A DNA stretch of 64,000 bases. It comes from Sinorhizobium fredii USDA 257 (lineage in GTDB: Bacteria; Pseudomonadota; Alphaproteobacteria; Rhizobiales; Rhizobiaceae). Shown one piece after another: positions 1 to 8,436 of the stretch. The notes under the pieces are model-generated. The model made no database searches. It was not told the DNA's origin and saw nothing but the letters and a program-made list of their open reading frames with translations. The position numbers were made by a program, and so were the translations under genes. Position 1 is the first letter of the stretch. The number at the start of each line of letters is the position of its first letter. The stretch spans positions 1,922,001 through 1,986,000 of the forward strand of contig NC_018000.1 of assembly GCF_000265205.3 (NCBI RefSeq), given 5' to 3'.

Positions 1-167
1 ATCGCGGCCAGAGTCAATCTCTTTTGAAATGATGTCTTCCAAGACCGGACTGGGGAGAAGCTGGCCGTCTCCTAAGAATTGCCAGAGCGGAGACATACAT
101 ATAGATGAAGCCGTAAGCAGCATTGTTAGCGAACGCTCAAAGCCGCCATTTTGTAAGGACCCTGTAG

Positions 168-887
168 ATGACTCTGCCGCCTCGAGTTCAGCAAGCGTGT
201 GATGAGATGCGCCGCCACCTCGATCAATTTAACTGGACCAAATTGACCAACGGGCGTCGCCAAGTTCTTGAAGCTTTTCTCGAACTTGCAACAACGCAAG
301 GTTTCTCTGGCGTAACGATGAGAGGACTTGCCAAGGCTCTCGATGTGAAGGCGTCCAGTATCTATTTTCATTTTCCGGACGGGCGAGATGAAATCGTCGC
401 CCAGACGCTGCGATGGCATTATCACTGCTGGGGTTCCGCGATCCTCAGCGCTGTCGAGAACAGCGCTGGCGTGGGCGAATTTTGGGACAGCATGGTCCGG
501 ACACATGTGAAGCGGCAGCTCGAACTTCCAGAAAGCGATCTATGGGACATACTCGTTGCTACAGATCGTATTTGCGGTTTCCTACAGCCAGGAATTCGGC
601 AGGAAATTGAGCACTGGCTGCAATTGTGTGTGCGAATGTACGAGGCAGCGGCCTGCGAAATGGGCTACAAGAATTGTGAGGTTTCGGCGCGGGCCATCAT
701 GAAGCTGCTCGATGGTGTTAGGTCATGGTGCGACTGGTCAGGACCAGGCAGCGATCTCGAAGCGTGCACCGCGCGGGCCATCGCGATGTCGCGCGCTATA
801 TTGGCGTCGCAGTCTGATCAGGCAAACGCCTCCATAGATCGCGTGGGGAGTGCGAGCACGGCGCCAGCCCGATCAAGCCGGCGATGA
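168..887 (+). CDS. TetR/AcrR-family transcriptional regulator
   Basis: Putative DNA-binding repressor, 239 aa. A TetR N-terminal helix-turn-helix is visible at about residues 28-75, with the typical run GVTMRGLAKALDV followed by KASSIYFHFPDGRDEI. The C-terminal ligand/dimer domain is not recognisable and the Ser/Ala/Arg-rich tail is probably disordered. The start is supported by AAGGA about 8 nt before the ATG. It is convergent with the BKACE gene (stop codons about 170 bp apart), so it could govern the neighbouring catabolic genes, but no operator can be tied to it. The ligand is unknown. Confidence 0.85.
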   Translation: MTLPPRVQQACDEMRRHLDQFNWTKLTNGRRQVLEAFLELATTQGFSGVTMRGLAKALDVKASSIYFHFPDGRDEIVAQTLRWHYHCWGSAILSAVENSAGVGEFWDSMVRTHVKRQLELPESDLWDILVATDRICGFLQPGIRQEIEHWLQLCVRMYEAAACEMGYKNCEVSARAIMKLLDGVRSWCDWSGPGSDLEACTARAIAMSRAILASQSDQANASIDRVGSASTAPARSSRR

Positions 888-1055
888 TCTATGCCACTGA
901 TCTATAAATCAGAAGGAATCAACTCGCGGTTCGCTTCCTGTCGGGTTGTGTGTGAGCAATCAGGTCCTTGATTGTGCAGAAAACTCGAGCGGGTGCCGCG
1001 TGGCCTCGGCGTCGGGTTGCTGCCTGGGCAGCAAACATAAATGGCGGCAACTAAG

Positions 1056-1931
1056 CTATGCCAATCCAAGTAGTGCCCTGGCTTCCTTAGGTGTCGCCAG
1101 TTCGCCCCCTAACAGGCGAATTATCTTGGCGGCTTTCTCGACGAGTTGCGCGTTCGATGACGCCACAAGACCTTTTTCCAGATAAAAATTATCCTCCAGA
1201 CCGACGCGCGTATGCCCACCCATGAGGTGCGCCTGCGCGACAATCGAAAATTCTGCACGGCCAACCCCGAAAGCCGACCAAAGCGCACCATGCGGCATCG
1301 CGCCCAAGAAATAGGAGAGCATCTGCGCCGTCGCTGGAGCACCCCACGGAACGCCGAGAGCGAACTGCAGGAAGCTGTCTTGAGGGATCGTTCCGGCCGC
1401 CATCATCTTTTGAGCCAAGGCAAGGTGACCGGGCTCAAATATCTCCAGCTCGGGCTTCACACCTGCGAGCATAATACCTGCCGCGATTTGTTCGATCTGT
1501 GCCGGCGTGTTGACGAGTGCACCTCGGCCGAAATTCAGTGAACCCATGTCCAGACTGCAGATTTCGGGCTTCAGTTCCACTATGTGACGAACCCGTTCAG
1601 CCGGCGGCCTTACATTCGATCCGGCGTCAAAACCGTTAGTCGTTTCGAGACTCGGAACAAACCGGCCTCCCGGGCCGGTGGTGAGATTGATAACGACGTC
1701 AACGCTGGCGCCACGGATCCGATCGACCACTTCCTTGTAGTGATCGAGTTCCATACTCGCCTTGCCGGTGTCAGGATCACGTACATGAATATGTACAATC
1801 GCAGCACCCGCCTTTGCCGCATCAACCGCCGCAGTTGCTATCTGTCGCGGCGTTACCGGCACTTGCGGATGCCGTTGTACGGAATCGTCACCACCTGTGA
1901 CAGCGCAGGTGAGTATCGTAGGTGTTGTCAA
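1056..1931 (-). CDS. Beta-keto acid cleavage enzyme (BKACE, DUF849)
   Basis: The family condenses a beta-keto acid with acetyl-CoA and releases acetoacetate plus a new acyl-CoA; 3-keto-5-aminohexanoate cleavage enzyme (Kce) and dehydrocarnitine cleavage enzyme are known members. The 291-aa TIM barrel is full length. The Zn-binding HxH pair is at His47/His49 (AIVHIHVRDP), and the conserved RVGLEDNFYL motif carrying the third (Glu) ligand is near residue 253. The start is TTG, placed by a strong AGGAGGGG ribosome site 5 nt upstream. It is second in a leftward operon 47 bp behind the MmgE/PrpD gene, under the operator at 3363-3379. The true keto acid is not readable from sequence; the transaminase encoded at 10210 would make a fitting substrate. 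Confidence 0.9.
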   Translation of the reverse strand: MTTPTILTCAVTGGDDSVQRHPQVPVTPRQIATAAVDAAKAGAAIVHIHVRDPDTGKASMELDHYKEVVDRIRGASVDVVINLTTGPGGRFVPSLETTNGFDAGSNVRPPAERVRHIVELKPEICSLDMGSLNFGRGALVNTPAQIEQIAAGIMLAGVKPELEIFEPGHLALAQKMMAAGTIPQDSFLQFALGVPWGAPATAQMLSYFLGAMPHGALWSAFGVGRAEFSIVAQAHLMGGHTRVGLEDNFYLEKGLVASSNAQLVEKAAKIIRLLGGELATPKEARALLGLA

Positions 1932-1978
1932 GCTCCCCTCCTACTTTCTGATGAACCCACTGGAATCGACGTGACAGC

Positions 1979-3346
1979 TCATGCTCGAAGTCGCTTGGGA
2001 AAGGTCAGCACGGAAACGAGCCTTGACAAATTGCTGACGTTTTCCAGCTCAAGCATCTGCCCCTCGATTTCCTTGATCTCGTCGCTCGAATACAGGCCCG
2101 CAAAATCCATGCATTTCTGAAACTTGCCGACTACTTCCGAAGATCCGAAGCGGCTGTTTGCGGGTTCGCCCGGCGAGTCATGGCAAAGCTTCTCAAACAC
2201 ACGGCCATTCTTCATTTTGATGGTGATGGGGCTATCGAAAGCTTCCACGCCCCCTTTTGGCCAGTCCTTGTGAACCGTGACGGTAACCCTGCTCCTAGCC
2301 TCTTGCCATTTGGGATCCACGGCCTTTTCATCCGAAAAACTGTCAAGGAAGACCGTGCCTTCGAGGAAACAAGCGACGGTAGCATGAGGCAAGCTGAATC
2401 GCGCCTGTTCTGCGCTAACGGGCTGGTCGTACTTTAGTATCTGCGAGTGCGTTACGTTTATCCCATGATCCACACTTTCGACATCCTCCCAGCGAAGCCC
2501 GTGCTCGCGTATCAGTTCCAAGAGGCCGTCCATGTTTCGGTGCTTGAAGAAGCAGCATGGGTATTTCTTGATGCCGACATGATAGATTCGGTACCCGTCG
2601 CCGAGTTCAAGGTCGAACGTCGGCGTATCAGCCCATAGCTCCCCGAAGCCGTGCGTGCCTTCAAGGATGTCTGGTTGCCCGACATAGCCGAGTGAGGCGA
2701 GCTCCGCCGAGCAGACGCCGTCGCGGCCGGCAAAACCGGCCTCGATGATGTGCGCGCCGCTCCCAGTCTGCTTCAGGAGACCGGCCGCTTGGGAAACGGC
2801 CAAACTGATCGCAGCAGTCGTCTGCTCAGGATCGAGATTCATCAGCTTGGCCGCCGCGACTGCATTCCCGATGGTGCCGAGAGCGGCCCAGCTTGCCCAT
2901 CCCTTCTTCATTCCTCGGTCGAAGGCGAGCCCAAGCCGGGCAGCCACCTCATACCCAAGAATGAGTGCTTCGAGCAGCCGCTCCCCCGAAAGCTCGTACT
3001 TTTCACTCAACGCGAAGACAGCCGGCCAATGTCCGCAGGAGTACATGGTCTCCGGGAAGCTGTCGTCCTCCAGTTCGGTTGCGTGGGCAGAATTGGCGTT
3101 GGCAATCGTTGCGTATTCCACCGGAGCGCGGAAACCAGCGCCGTATACGCCAGCTTCGGCATGACCACCTTTGCTCTGAACGTATTTGATGATCGTCTGG
3201 CCGACTTTCATCTTCGTGCCGGCGAGGTTCATGCCGACATGGCTCAGCCCCAGAAGCTTCGTGTATTGGACGACGTCCGAAGGCACATCTGAAAGGGACG
3301 TTGCGCGAACGAATTCGGCGATATCGCGTGTAGTAGTGGCTCCCAT
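1979..3346 (-). CDS. MmgE/PrpD family protein
   Basis: Member of the 2-methylcitrate dehydratase / cis-aconitate decarboxylase fold family, 455 aa and full length. Family hallmarks seen include the N-terminal helical region, ANSAHATELEDDSF, the AAAKLMNLDPEQT stretch, and the C-terminal SRVTVTVHK and GEPANS segments. The ATG at 3346 is chosen because GGAGGAG lies 6 nt upstream and because the promoter operator (3363-3379) sits just before it; a longer reading frame would run through that operator. It is first gene of a two-gene operon with the BKACE. Within this regulon it may dehydrate or decarboxylate a branched intermediate, but MmgE/PrpD proteins are functionally diverse and no substrate is assigned. 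Confidence 0.88.
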   Translation of the reverse strand: MGATTTRDIAEFVRATSLSDVPSDVVQYTKLLGLSHVGMNLAGTKMKVGQTIIKYVQSKGGHAEAGVYGAGFRAPVEYATIANANSAHATELEDDSFPETMYSCGHWPAVFALSEKYELSGERLLEALILGYEVAARLGLAFDRGMKKGWASWAALGTIGNAVAAAKLMNLDPEQTTAAISLAVSQAAGLLKQTGSGAHIIEAGFAGRDGVCSAELASLGYVGQPDILEGTHGFGELWADTPTFDLELGDGYRIYHVGIKKYPCCFFKHRNMDGLLELIREHGLRWEDVESVDHGINVTHSQILKYDQPVSAEQARFSLPHATVACFLEGTVFLDSFSDEKAVDPKWQEARSRVTVTVHKDWPKGGVEAFDSPITIKMKNGRVFEKLCHDSPGEPANSRFGSSEVVGKFQKCMDFAGLYSSDEIKEIEGQMLELENVSNLSRLVSVLTFPKRLRA

Positions 3347-3362
3347 CGTCTTCTCCTCCCAC

Positions 3363-3379
3363 GTTCCGATTTTCGGCAC
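3363..3379 (-). promoter_or_regulatory. Operator copy A of the 17-bp palindrome
   Basis: On the + strand it reads GTTCCG-ATTTT-CGGCAC, a near-perfect inverted repeat with a 5-bp spacer. It lies between the predicted transcription start and the ribosome site of the MmgE/PrpD-BKACE operon. Copies with 0-2 changes per arm lie at 3504, 5661, 6339 and 20094. The first base of the TTGACA box is 46 bp from the first base of the operator. The arrangement fits repressor blocking; the IclR protein encoded at 12290 is the best candidate by proximity and family, which is inference. Confidence 0.7.
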
Positions 3380-3397
3380 AAAATACAGCTTATTGCA

Positions 3398-3425
3398 ATT
3401 ATGTCGGTATTTGCCCTAGTGTCAA
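3398..3425 (-). promoter_or_regulatory. Sigma70-like promoter of the MmgE/PrpD-BKACE operon
   Basis: The leftward-reading strand has TTGACA (3425-3420), a 16-bp spacer, then CATAAT (3403-3398). This places the transcript start near 3390, about 11 bp before operator copy A. Confidence 0.6.
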
Positions 3426-3457
3426 CTCGATCAGTGATGACAAAATCTAAGCTGGAT

Positions 3458-3488
3458 TTGACAAGCTCGAGCCAGCATGCAATATACC
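3458..3488 (+). promoter_or_regulatory. Likely promoter of livF copy 1
   Basis: A perfect TTGACA at 3458-3463 is followed by an AT-rich stretch; the -10 box is not clear (TATACC at 3483 with a 19-bp spacer is one option). The operator starts 46 bp after the first base of TTGACA, as in the other units of the regulon. Confidence 0.45.
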
Positions 3489-3503
3489 ATAAACCTAGAC
3501 GCT

Positions 3504-3520
3504 GTATCGTTTTTCGGGAC
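3504..3520 (+). promoter_or_regulatory. Operator copy B of the 17-bp palindrome
   Basis: Reads GTATCG-TTTTT-CGGGAC, upstream of livF copy 1 and divergent from copy A. It shares TCGTTTTTCGGGAC or CCGTTTTTCGGGAC with copy D in front of hyuA. Confidence 0.65.
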
Positions 3521-3602
3521 AAGGCAACGTTTTACCTCCATCTCGCGACAAAGCGCGCCGTCCCGGCTGGCTCATCGCACCGAAGATTCAGGGGGGCATA
3601 AT

Positions 3603-4322
3603 ATGCTCGAAGTGAAGCAGTTGTTTGCGGGATATGGCCGTCTGACGGCCCTCAAAGGCATCAACCTTACTGTCAAACAGGGTGAAATCGTGTTCGTCGT
3701 CGGCCCCAACGGCGCAGGAAAGTCGACATTACTTAAGACCATTGCAGGCCTTATGTCTCCAAGTTCGGGCGAGATTTTCTTTCAGGGTAGCCGCATCGAC
3801 AGGAAGGTTCCGGAGCAACTATGCCGTAGCGGACTCGCGCTCATTCCTGAGGGGCGTCACATTTTCAAAACACTGACGGTTCAGGAGAACTTGAAGGTCG
3901 GTTCGATGATCCGAAGAAACTCCGCTGAGGTGCGGGCGGACCTGGAGACCATCCTCGACACGTTTCCCATTTTGCGTGAGCGCTTCAATGGCATAGCGGG
4001 ACACCTTTCTGGCGGTGAACAGCAGCAGCTGGCTATCGCCCGCTCAATTCTGCAGCGCCCTTCTCTACTTATGATTGATGAACCGTCGCTGGGATTGGCA
4101 CCGTTGGTCATCGATCAAGTATATGAAAGTTTGCGGACCCTTAATCAGTCGGGCCTGACGCTACTTATTGTCGAACAGTCAACCGCTAGGATCATGGAGC
4201 TCGCCTCTCGCATCTACGTTGTTCGAAACGGCGATGTGGTGCTAGAGGGAACGCCTGATCAATTGGCAGACGGCCGCGCCCTGGATGCCGCGTATTTCGG
4301 TTTTGCTTCGGCGACGGCTTAG
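3603..4322 (+). CDS. livF: Branched-chain-type ABC transporter ATPase LivF, copy 1
   Basis: One of two nucleotide-binding subunits of a LivFGHM-type importer for an amino acid-like or amide substrate, acting at the inner membrane face. 239 aa. Walker A GPNGAGKST is near residue 36, the signature LSGGEQQQ near 132, Walker B LLMIDEPSLGL follows. The ATG at 3603 is chosen because LivF proteins begin MLEV(K/Q)QLFAGYG, with GGGGGG shortly upstream. It stands alone behind its own copy of the operator, about 12 kb from the binding protein, livG, livH and livM of cluster 1, which lack an adjacent livF. A close paralogue with almost the same sequence is at 31484-32203. It ends 17 bp from the convergent aldo/keto reductase. 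Confidence 0.93.
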   Translation: MLEVKQLFAGYGRLTALKGINLTVKQGEIVFVVGPNGAGKSTLLKTIAGLMSPSSGEIFFQGSRIDRKVPEQLCRSGLALIPEGRHIFKTLTVQENLKVGSMIRRNSAEVRADLETILDTFPILRERFNGIAGHLSGGEQQQLAIARSILQRPSLLMIDEPSLGLAPLVIDQVYESLRTLNQSGLTLLIVEQSTARIMELASRIYVVRNGDVVLEGTPDQLADGRALDAAYFGFASATA

Positions 4323-4338
4323 ATATCGAATGTGCCTC

Positions 4339-5373
4339 TCACGCCGCAGGCTCTGCATAGCTGGCATGCAAGGCCCAGTCGGCGGCACTGAGCCGACCTG
4401 CGGCAAGTTTACGTTGATGCCAGTAGGGGTAGAGGTAAGGGGGAAGGCTGATGTCATTCAATCGAGCGAGCTCGCCCGGGCTTAACGTTACATCGACGGA
4501 CGCGATATTTTCCAAGAAATGCTGCTCGGTGAGGCCGCCCACCACTACTGAAGTGACCCCTGGCCTGCCAAGCACCCAGGCCAACGCAACATGCGACATC
4601 GGAATACCGCGCGCGTCGGCTATGTCCCTTATGACATCGGTAATGCGCCAGAGACGCTCCTCGTCGCGGATCGGCGGCCCGTTCCAGCTGACATCGTCGC
4701 CGCACCATTTCGGCGGGTTTTCTTTACTGAAGAGGCCCGAAAGGAGCCCGGACGTTAGAGGGCTCCAAACCATGATCCCGACACCTTGATCGACAGCAAT
4801 CGGAAGCAACTCGTACTCTGCCTCACGCGCTTCCAATGTGTAGTGAATTTGTTGGGCGATGAAGCGTGGGTAGCAGCGCATTTCGGCAACATGCAGCGAC
4901 TTCATGACGTGCCACCCTGAGTAGTTGGAACACCCAGCGTACCGAATTTTGCCTTGCCGCATGAGCGTGTCCAGTGCCTCGAGTGTCTCCTCTATGGGTG
5001 TAAGCCCATCCCATTCATGCATCAGATAGAGGTCGATGTAATCGGTACGTAGCCTTTCGAGGCTCCGTTCACATTCGCGAATTATGTGATAGCGCGATGC
5101 ACCCTCGTCGTTAGGTCCGTCCCCGACGCGCATACGCGCCTTCGTCGTGATGAGTACCTGATCGCGCCAACCCAGGAGGACCTCGCCCAGAATCGCCTCT
5201 GACCGTCCGCCCGTATACATGTTGGCTGTGTCGAAAAGGTTGATACCGCCGTCAACGCAGACATTCACCAAACGCCGCGCCTCTGCTAAGCTATGCGCCT
5301 CTCCGAAAGACAGCGTCCCCATGCTTAGAGCGGACACTTTCAGCCCGCTGCTTCCCAGATTTCTGTACTGCAT
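4339..5373 (-). CDS. Aldo/keto reductase
   Basis: NADPH-dependent oxidoreductase of the AKR superfamily, 344 aa, cytosolic. The N-terminal MQYRNLGSSGLKVSALSMG, the LFDTANMYTGGRSE segment (catalytic Asp and Tyr), the Lys in VLITTKAR and the His in LYLMHEWD together give the AKR tetrad. The C-terminal VVVGGLTEQHFLENI resembles the cofactor-binding end. The start at 5373 follows GGAGAAGGAG. It is convergent with livF copy 1; operator copy C lies about 290 bp upstream and could place it in the same regulon. It resembles the voltage-gated potassium channel beta-subunit/YghZ-type AKRs more than the aldose reductase type. The substrate is unknown. Confidence 0.9.
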   Translation of the reverse strand: MQYRNLGSSGLKVSALSMGTLSFGEAHSLAEARRLVNVCVDGGINLFDTANMYTGGRSEAILGEVLLGWRDQVLITTKARMRVGDGPNDEGASRYHIIRECERSLERLRTDYIDLYLMHEWDGLTPIEETLEALDTLMRQGKIRYAGCSNYSGWHVMKSLHVAEMRCYPRFIAQQIHYTLEAREAEYELLPIAVDQGVGIMVWSPLTSGLLSGLFSKENPPKWCGDDVSWNGPPIRDEERLWRITDVIRDIADARGIPMSHVALAWVLGRPGVTSVVVGGLTEQHFLENIASVDVTLSPGELARLNDISLPPYLYPYWHQRKLAAGRLSAADWALHASYAEPAA

Positions 5374-5660
5374 GCTCCTTCTCCATGTTCGCCAAGCCAA
5401 ATCCAGAGCCAACACGAGCTCGTCCGCGAATTAGCTGGAGAGCGCTATATTCTCACTGCTGCCGGCATGCAGACAGCCGGCACTGCCAGCCAGCAGGAAC
5501 GGAAGATCGAGGACTAGATCCGCAGTTCTCACCCGCTGTCATCAGCAGGCTCGGTCCAAATCCGCCCTCTCCGTGGAGGAGCTCGGTCGTTGTTTACCAC
5601 GCAACCCGCATGCATGACGGCACCATGCGAGTGCCAATGGTGTTGCTCGGAAGATTTATG

Positions 5661-5677
5661 GTTCCGTTTTTCGGCAC
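5661..5677 (-). promoter_or_regulatory. Operator copy C of the 17-bp palindrome
   Basis: Reads GTTCCG-TTTTT-CGGCAC on the + strand, differing from copy A in one spacer base. On the leftward strand a TTGACT box (5718-5713), a 17-bp spacer and TTAGTT precede it, so it could control the aldo/keto reductase. The box-to-operator distance is 41 rather than 46-47, so this pairing is weaker than the others. Confidence 0.5.
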
Positions 5678-5970
5678 TTTGTCCTGAAGAACTAAACATG
5701 GTACGGTAGTCGAGTCAACAGTTTCCAAGCCTCAGCGGTTGCACGGCAAGACTACGAGGGGCTGTAGCGCCGACATTCAAACGTGTTCCAAGGATCGCTT
5801 CATGCCATCGAGTTGCTCGTGGAGAGATCCTTGCGTATTCCTGGAAGGGTCGCTTGAACAGCCGTTGTTCTGTCGGACTTGGTGACTGTAGGCCAATGGC
5901 CTATTTCGGCGAGCGGCTGGATGTCGACAAAACCCCCGGACTTCAGTCGCCGTTGATCATGGCTGGGAAC

Positions 5971-5990
5971 GGCCAGTAATTGGAGCTTGG
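5971..5990 (+). repeat. 20-bp direct repeat, copy 1
   Basis: GGCCAGTAATTGGAGCTTGG, identical to positions 6062-6081, 91 bp further on. Function unknown. Confidence 0.8.
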
Positions 5991-6061
5991 CAACGCTCGC
6001 GAAAGCACTTGCGACGCTTGAATTGAGGTGGCGGCAGAGGCGAGGTGTAGCTTTTTTGCCA

Positions 6062-6081
6062 GGCCAGTAATTGGAGCTTGG
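6062..6081 (+). repeat. 20-bp direct repeat, copy 2
   Basis: Second perfect copy of the repeat at 5971-5990; the flanking bases differ. Confidence 0.8.
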
Positions 6082-6291
6082 ATGAGCGTTTCGTCGCGTG
6101 CTCTGGTGGAACAAAGAGTCCGTATGTACCGCATTTCGAGGCATCGCATCGAATTATGATACATATGGCGGTTTGAGTTTTCGTCAGATTGGGTGTGGAG
6201 GCGAGCGGCCAATGGACGTCGCTGGCCTGCTACCGGTCTAGTTCCGGAGGAGTTTGGCGAAATTCCTGCTGCGTCACCCGCGCAACATCCC

Positions 6292-6320
6292 TTGACAAGT
6301 CCCGCACCTAAGCTTCTAAT
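6292..6320 (+). promoter_or_regulatory. Sigma70-like promoter of the hyuA operon
   Basis: TTGACA (6292-6297), 17-bp spacer, TCTAAT (6315-6320): a near-consensus promoter, predicted start near 6327, just before operator copy D. Confidence 0.65.
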
Positions 6321-6338
6321 GTCATTATTTAGCACAAA

Positions 6339-6355
6339 GTACCGTTTTTCGGGAC
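6339..6355 (+). promoter_or_regulatory. Operator copy D of the 17-bp palindrome
   Basis: Reads GTACCG-TTTTT-CGGGAC, 20 bp before the hyuA ATG and 47 bp after the first base of TTGACA. Binding here would block transcription of the hyuA-hyuB-transaminase-thioesterase operon. Confidence 0.7.
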
Positions 6356-6375
6356 GAACTGGACAAAGGTGAACT

Positions 6376-8406
6376 ATGAGCATCAGCGTCGGCGTGGATG
6401 TAGGCGGAACTTTTACCGATCTTTTTATGATGGATACGGAGAGCTTGGAGTTCCGCACCACCAAGATTCCCACAACGGTCGATGATCGGTCCCGGGGATT
6501 TTTGAACGGCCTGGAGACTATTGGCGCGCGACCTGCCACGATCGACTGGCTCATCCACGGCACCACGGCCGGCACGAATGCCGTTCTGGAGCGTAAGGGT
6601 GCGCGATGCGGTCTGATCACGACTCGCGGCTTTCGGGACGTCCTTGAGATAGGTCGCAGAACGCGCCCGAACGCCTACGGTCTATCGGGCAGCTTCGATC
6701 CCTTGATCGAACGCGATTTCCGTCTCGAAGTCTCCGAGCGGATCGATTCCCGCGGCAACGTTGTCGTTCCGCTCAACGAGGATGAGGTACGGGCAACCGC
6801 TCGTCGGTTGCTGGAGATGGGCGCCGAAGCGCTGGTCGTGGTCTTCCTGCATTCCTACATTAGTGATGATCACGAGGCGCGGGCGGCAGAGATCGTTCGG
6901 GAGATCTGGCCCAATGACCACGTCGTAGCGAGCCACGAAGTCATACGCGAAATGCGGGAGTTTGAGCGCTCCAGCACCGCTGCTATTCACGCGTCGATTG
7001 GGCCTGTGGTCAGCCGTTACATCTCTGATGTCGCAAGTCAGCTGAAGCAGAACGGTTTCAGGAACGAATTGCTCGTAATGCAAGCAAACGGCGGAATGAT
7101 GGCTTCCTCGCTCGTAAGCCGCCATGCCGTCCAGACAGTTATGTCGGGCCCGGCTGCTGGTGTTCTAGCGGCAGCAGCCATCGCCAAACGCGCGGGGATC
7201 GACAATCTGGTTACCGGGGATATGGGTGGCACGAGCTTCGATGTCGCAATCGTATCAAACGGCGAGCCAATTGTATCGTCTGAAAAGGATCTGGCCTACG
7301 CCGTTCCGATCCGCATCCCAATGATCGACATTCATACGATCGGCGCTGGTGGTGGCAGCATTGCCCGCTTGGACAAAGCAGGCATGATACGCGTCGGTCC
7401 AGAAAGCGCCGCCTCGTTTCCCGGGCCGATCGGCTTTGGGAGGGGAGGCAGCGAACCCACTATTACGGACGCCAACTTCCTGCTCGGGCGACTGAATCCG
7501 AGCGTGGTCACCGGTTCGGCTGTGGCGGCCCCCCTGGACAAGATTGCCTCTACGCTCGAAGACCGAATCGGGCGCCAGCTTGGCTTCGATGCTTACCAGA
7601 CAGCGGCGGCAATCCTGGACGTCGCAAATGCTGAACTCGCGGGAGCCATTCGGCTGGTGTTGATCGAAAAAGGCCACGACCCTCGTGATTTCGCTCTAAT
7701 GCCATTCGGCGGCGCTGGGCCGCTGCATGCGGTATCGATCGCGCGCGATCTTAGCATTCCCCGCGTTCTCGTCCCGCGCTACCCAGGTCTTAATTCGGCA
7801 CTTGGCTGCGTCCTCGCCGATGTTAGGCATGACTTCGTTCAGACAGTCAATGAACCGCTGGGCGGGCTCAACCGCAACTCCATTCAGAACTTACTTGCCG
7901 AGCAAGAGCGCGCCGGCCGTGATCTGCTCGAGCAGGAAAAAGTGAGTGTTGCCCATGTCGAGGTGTCGCACGAGTTCGATCTTCTTTTCCGTGGTCAGTC
8001 ACACACGCTACGTGTGCCGATGCGGGGGTCGCACTTCGATCCCGAGGCTTTGGAGGCGAACTTCCTTGCCACATATCTGGCACGGTACAATCTATCCTTA
8101 CCCGAGATGCACCCGACACTCGTGAATGTGCGTACAACCGTTATCGGCGTGCGGGAACGGATAGACCTCGGCATCTTCAGGCCGAAGCCGGGCAGACTGG
8201 AAGATGCCATTACCGGATCGCGCGACGTCTACTTCGGTGATCGGTGGATTAAGTCGCTGACATACAATCGCGACAAGCTGCCCGAGGGCTCCGAAATTAG
8301 CGGTCCTGCAATCATCGAACAGCCCGACAGCACATTTGTTCTCCACCCGGACGCAACCGCCAAAGTCGACGATATTGGCAACCTTCTCGTGCATGTTCAC
8401 GGCTGA
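6376..8406 (+). CDS. hyuA: Hydantoinase/oxoprolinase family subunit A
   Basis: ATP-binding subunit of an ATP-dependent enzyme that opens cyclic amides (N-methylhydantoinase, 5-oxoprolinase, caprolactamase) or, in relatives, carboxylates ketones (acetone or acetophenone carboxylase). 676 aa, normal for the family. The N-terminal phosphate-binding motif [14 protein letters not shown], the [17 protein letters not shown] segment, MSGPAAGV and [11 protein letters not shown] (second phosphate loop) are all present, with FGGAGPLHA near residue 450. The start follows AAGGTG. It is first in the operon with subunit B 30 bp downstream, then a class III aminotransferase and a thioesterase. That neighbourhood favours lactam or cyclic ureide opening to an amino acid over ketone carboxylation, but the choice is inference. 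Confidence 0.92.
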   Translation: MSISVGVDVGGTFTDLFMMDTESLEFRTTKIPTTVDDRSRGFLNGLETIGARPATIDWLIHGTTAGTNAVLERKGARCGLITTRGFRDVLEIGRRTRPNAYGLSGSFDPLIERDFRLEVSERIDSRGNVVVPLNEDEVRATARRLLEMGAEALVVVFLHSYISDDHEARAAEIVREIWPNDHVVASHEVIREMREFERSSTAAIHASIGPVVSRYISDVASQLKQNGFRNELLVMQANGGMMASSLVSRHAVQTVMSGPAAGVLAAAAIAKRAGIDNLVTGDMGGTSFDVAIVSNGEPIVSSEKDLAYAVPIRIPMIDIHTIGAGGGSIARLDKAGMIRVGPESAASFPGPIGFGRGGSEPTITDANFLLGRLNPSVVTGSAVAAPLDKIASTLEDRIGRQLGFDAYQTAAAILDVANAELAGAIRLVLIEKGHDPRDFALMPFGGAGPLHAVSIARDLSIPRVLVPRYPGLNSALGCVLADVRHDFVQTVNEPLGGLNRNSIQNLLAEQERAGRDLLEQEKVSVAHVEVSHEFDLLFRGQSHTLRVPMRGSHFDPEALEANFLATYLARYNLSLPEMHPTLVNVRTTVIGVRERIDLGIFRPKPGRLEDAITGSRDVYFGDRWIKSLTYNRDKLPEGSEISGPAIIEQPDSTFVLHPDATAKVDDIGNLLVHVHG

Positions 8407-8436
8407 ACCCCGCCCTGTCACTGAGGAAAACTGAAG

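Larger units (their letters stand above)
5374..6291. other. Long intergenic region without a recognisable gene
   Basis: About 0.9 kb between the aldo/keto reductase and hyuA. Reading frames here are short, overlap on both strands and match no family I know. It contains operator copy C at 5661 and a 20-bp perfect direct repeat at 5971 and 6062. It may be decayed coding sequence. Confidence 0.5.

Noticed and set aside
5943..6620. A 225-codon minus-strand frame overlapping the start of hyuA
   Set aside because: It runs across the promoter and operator of hyuA and matches no family.
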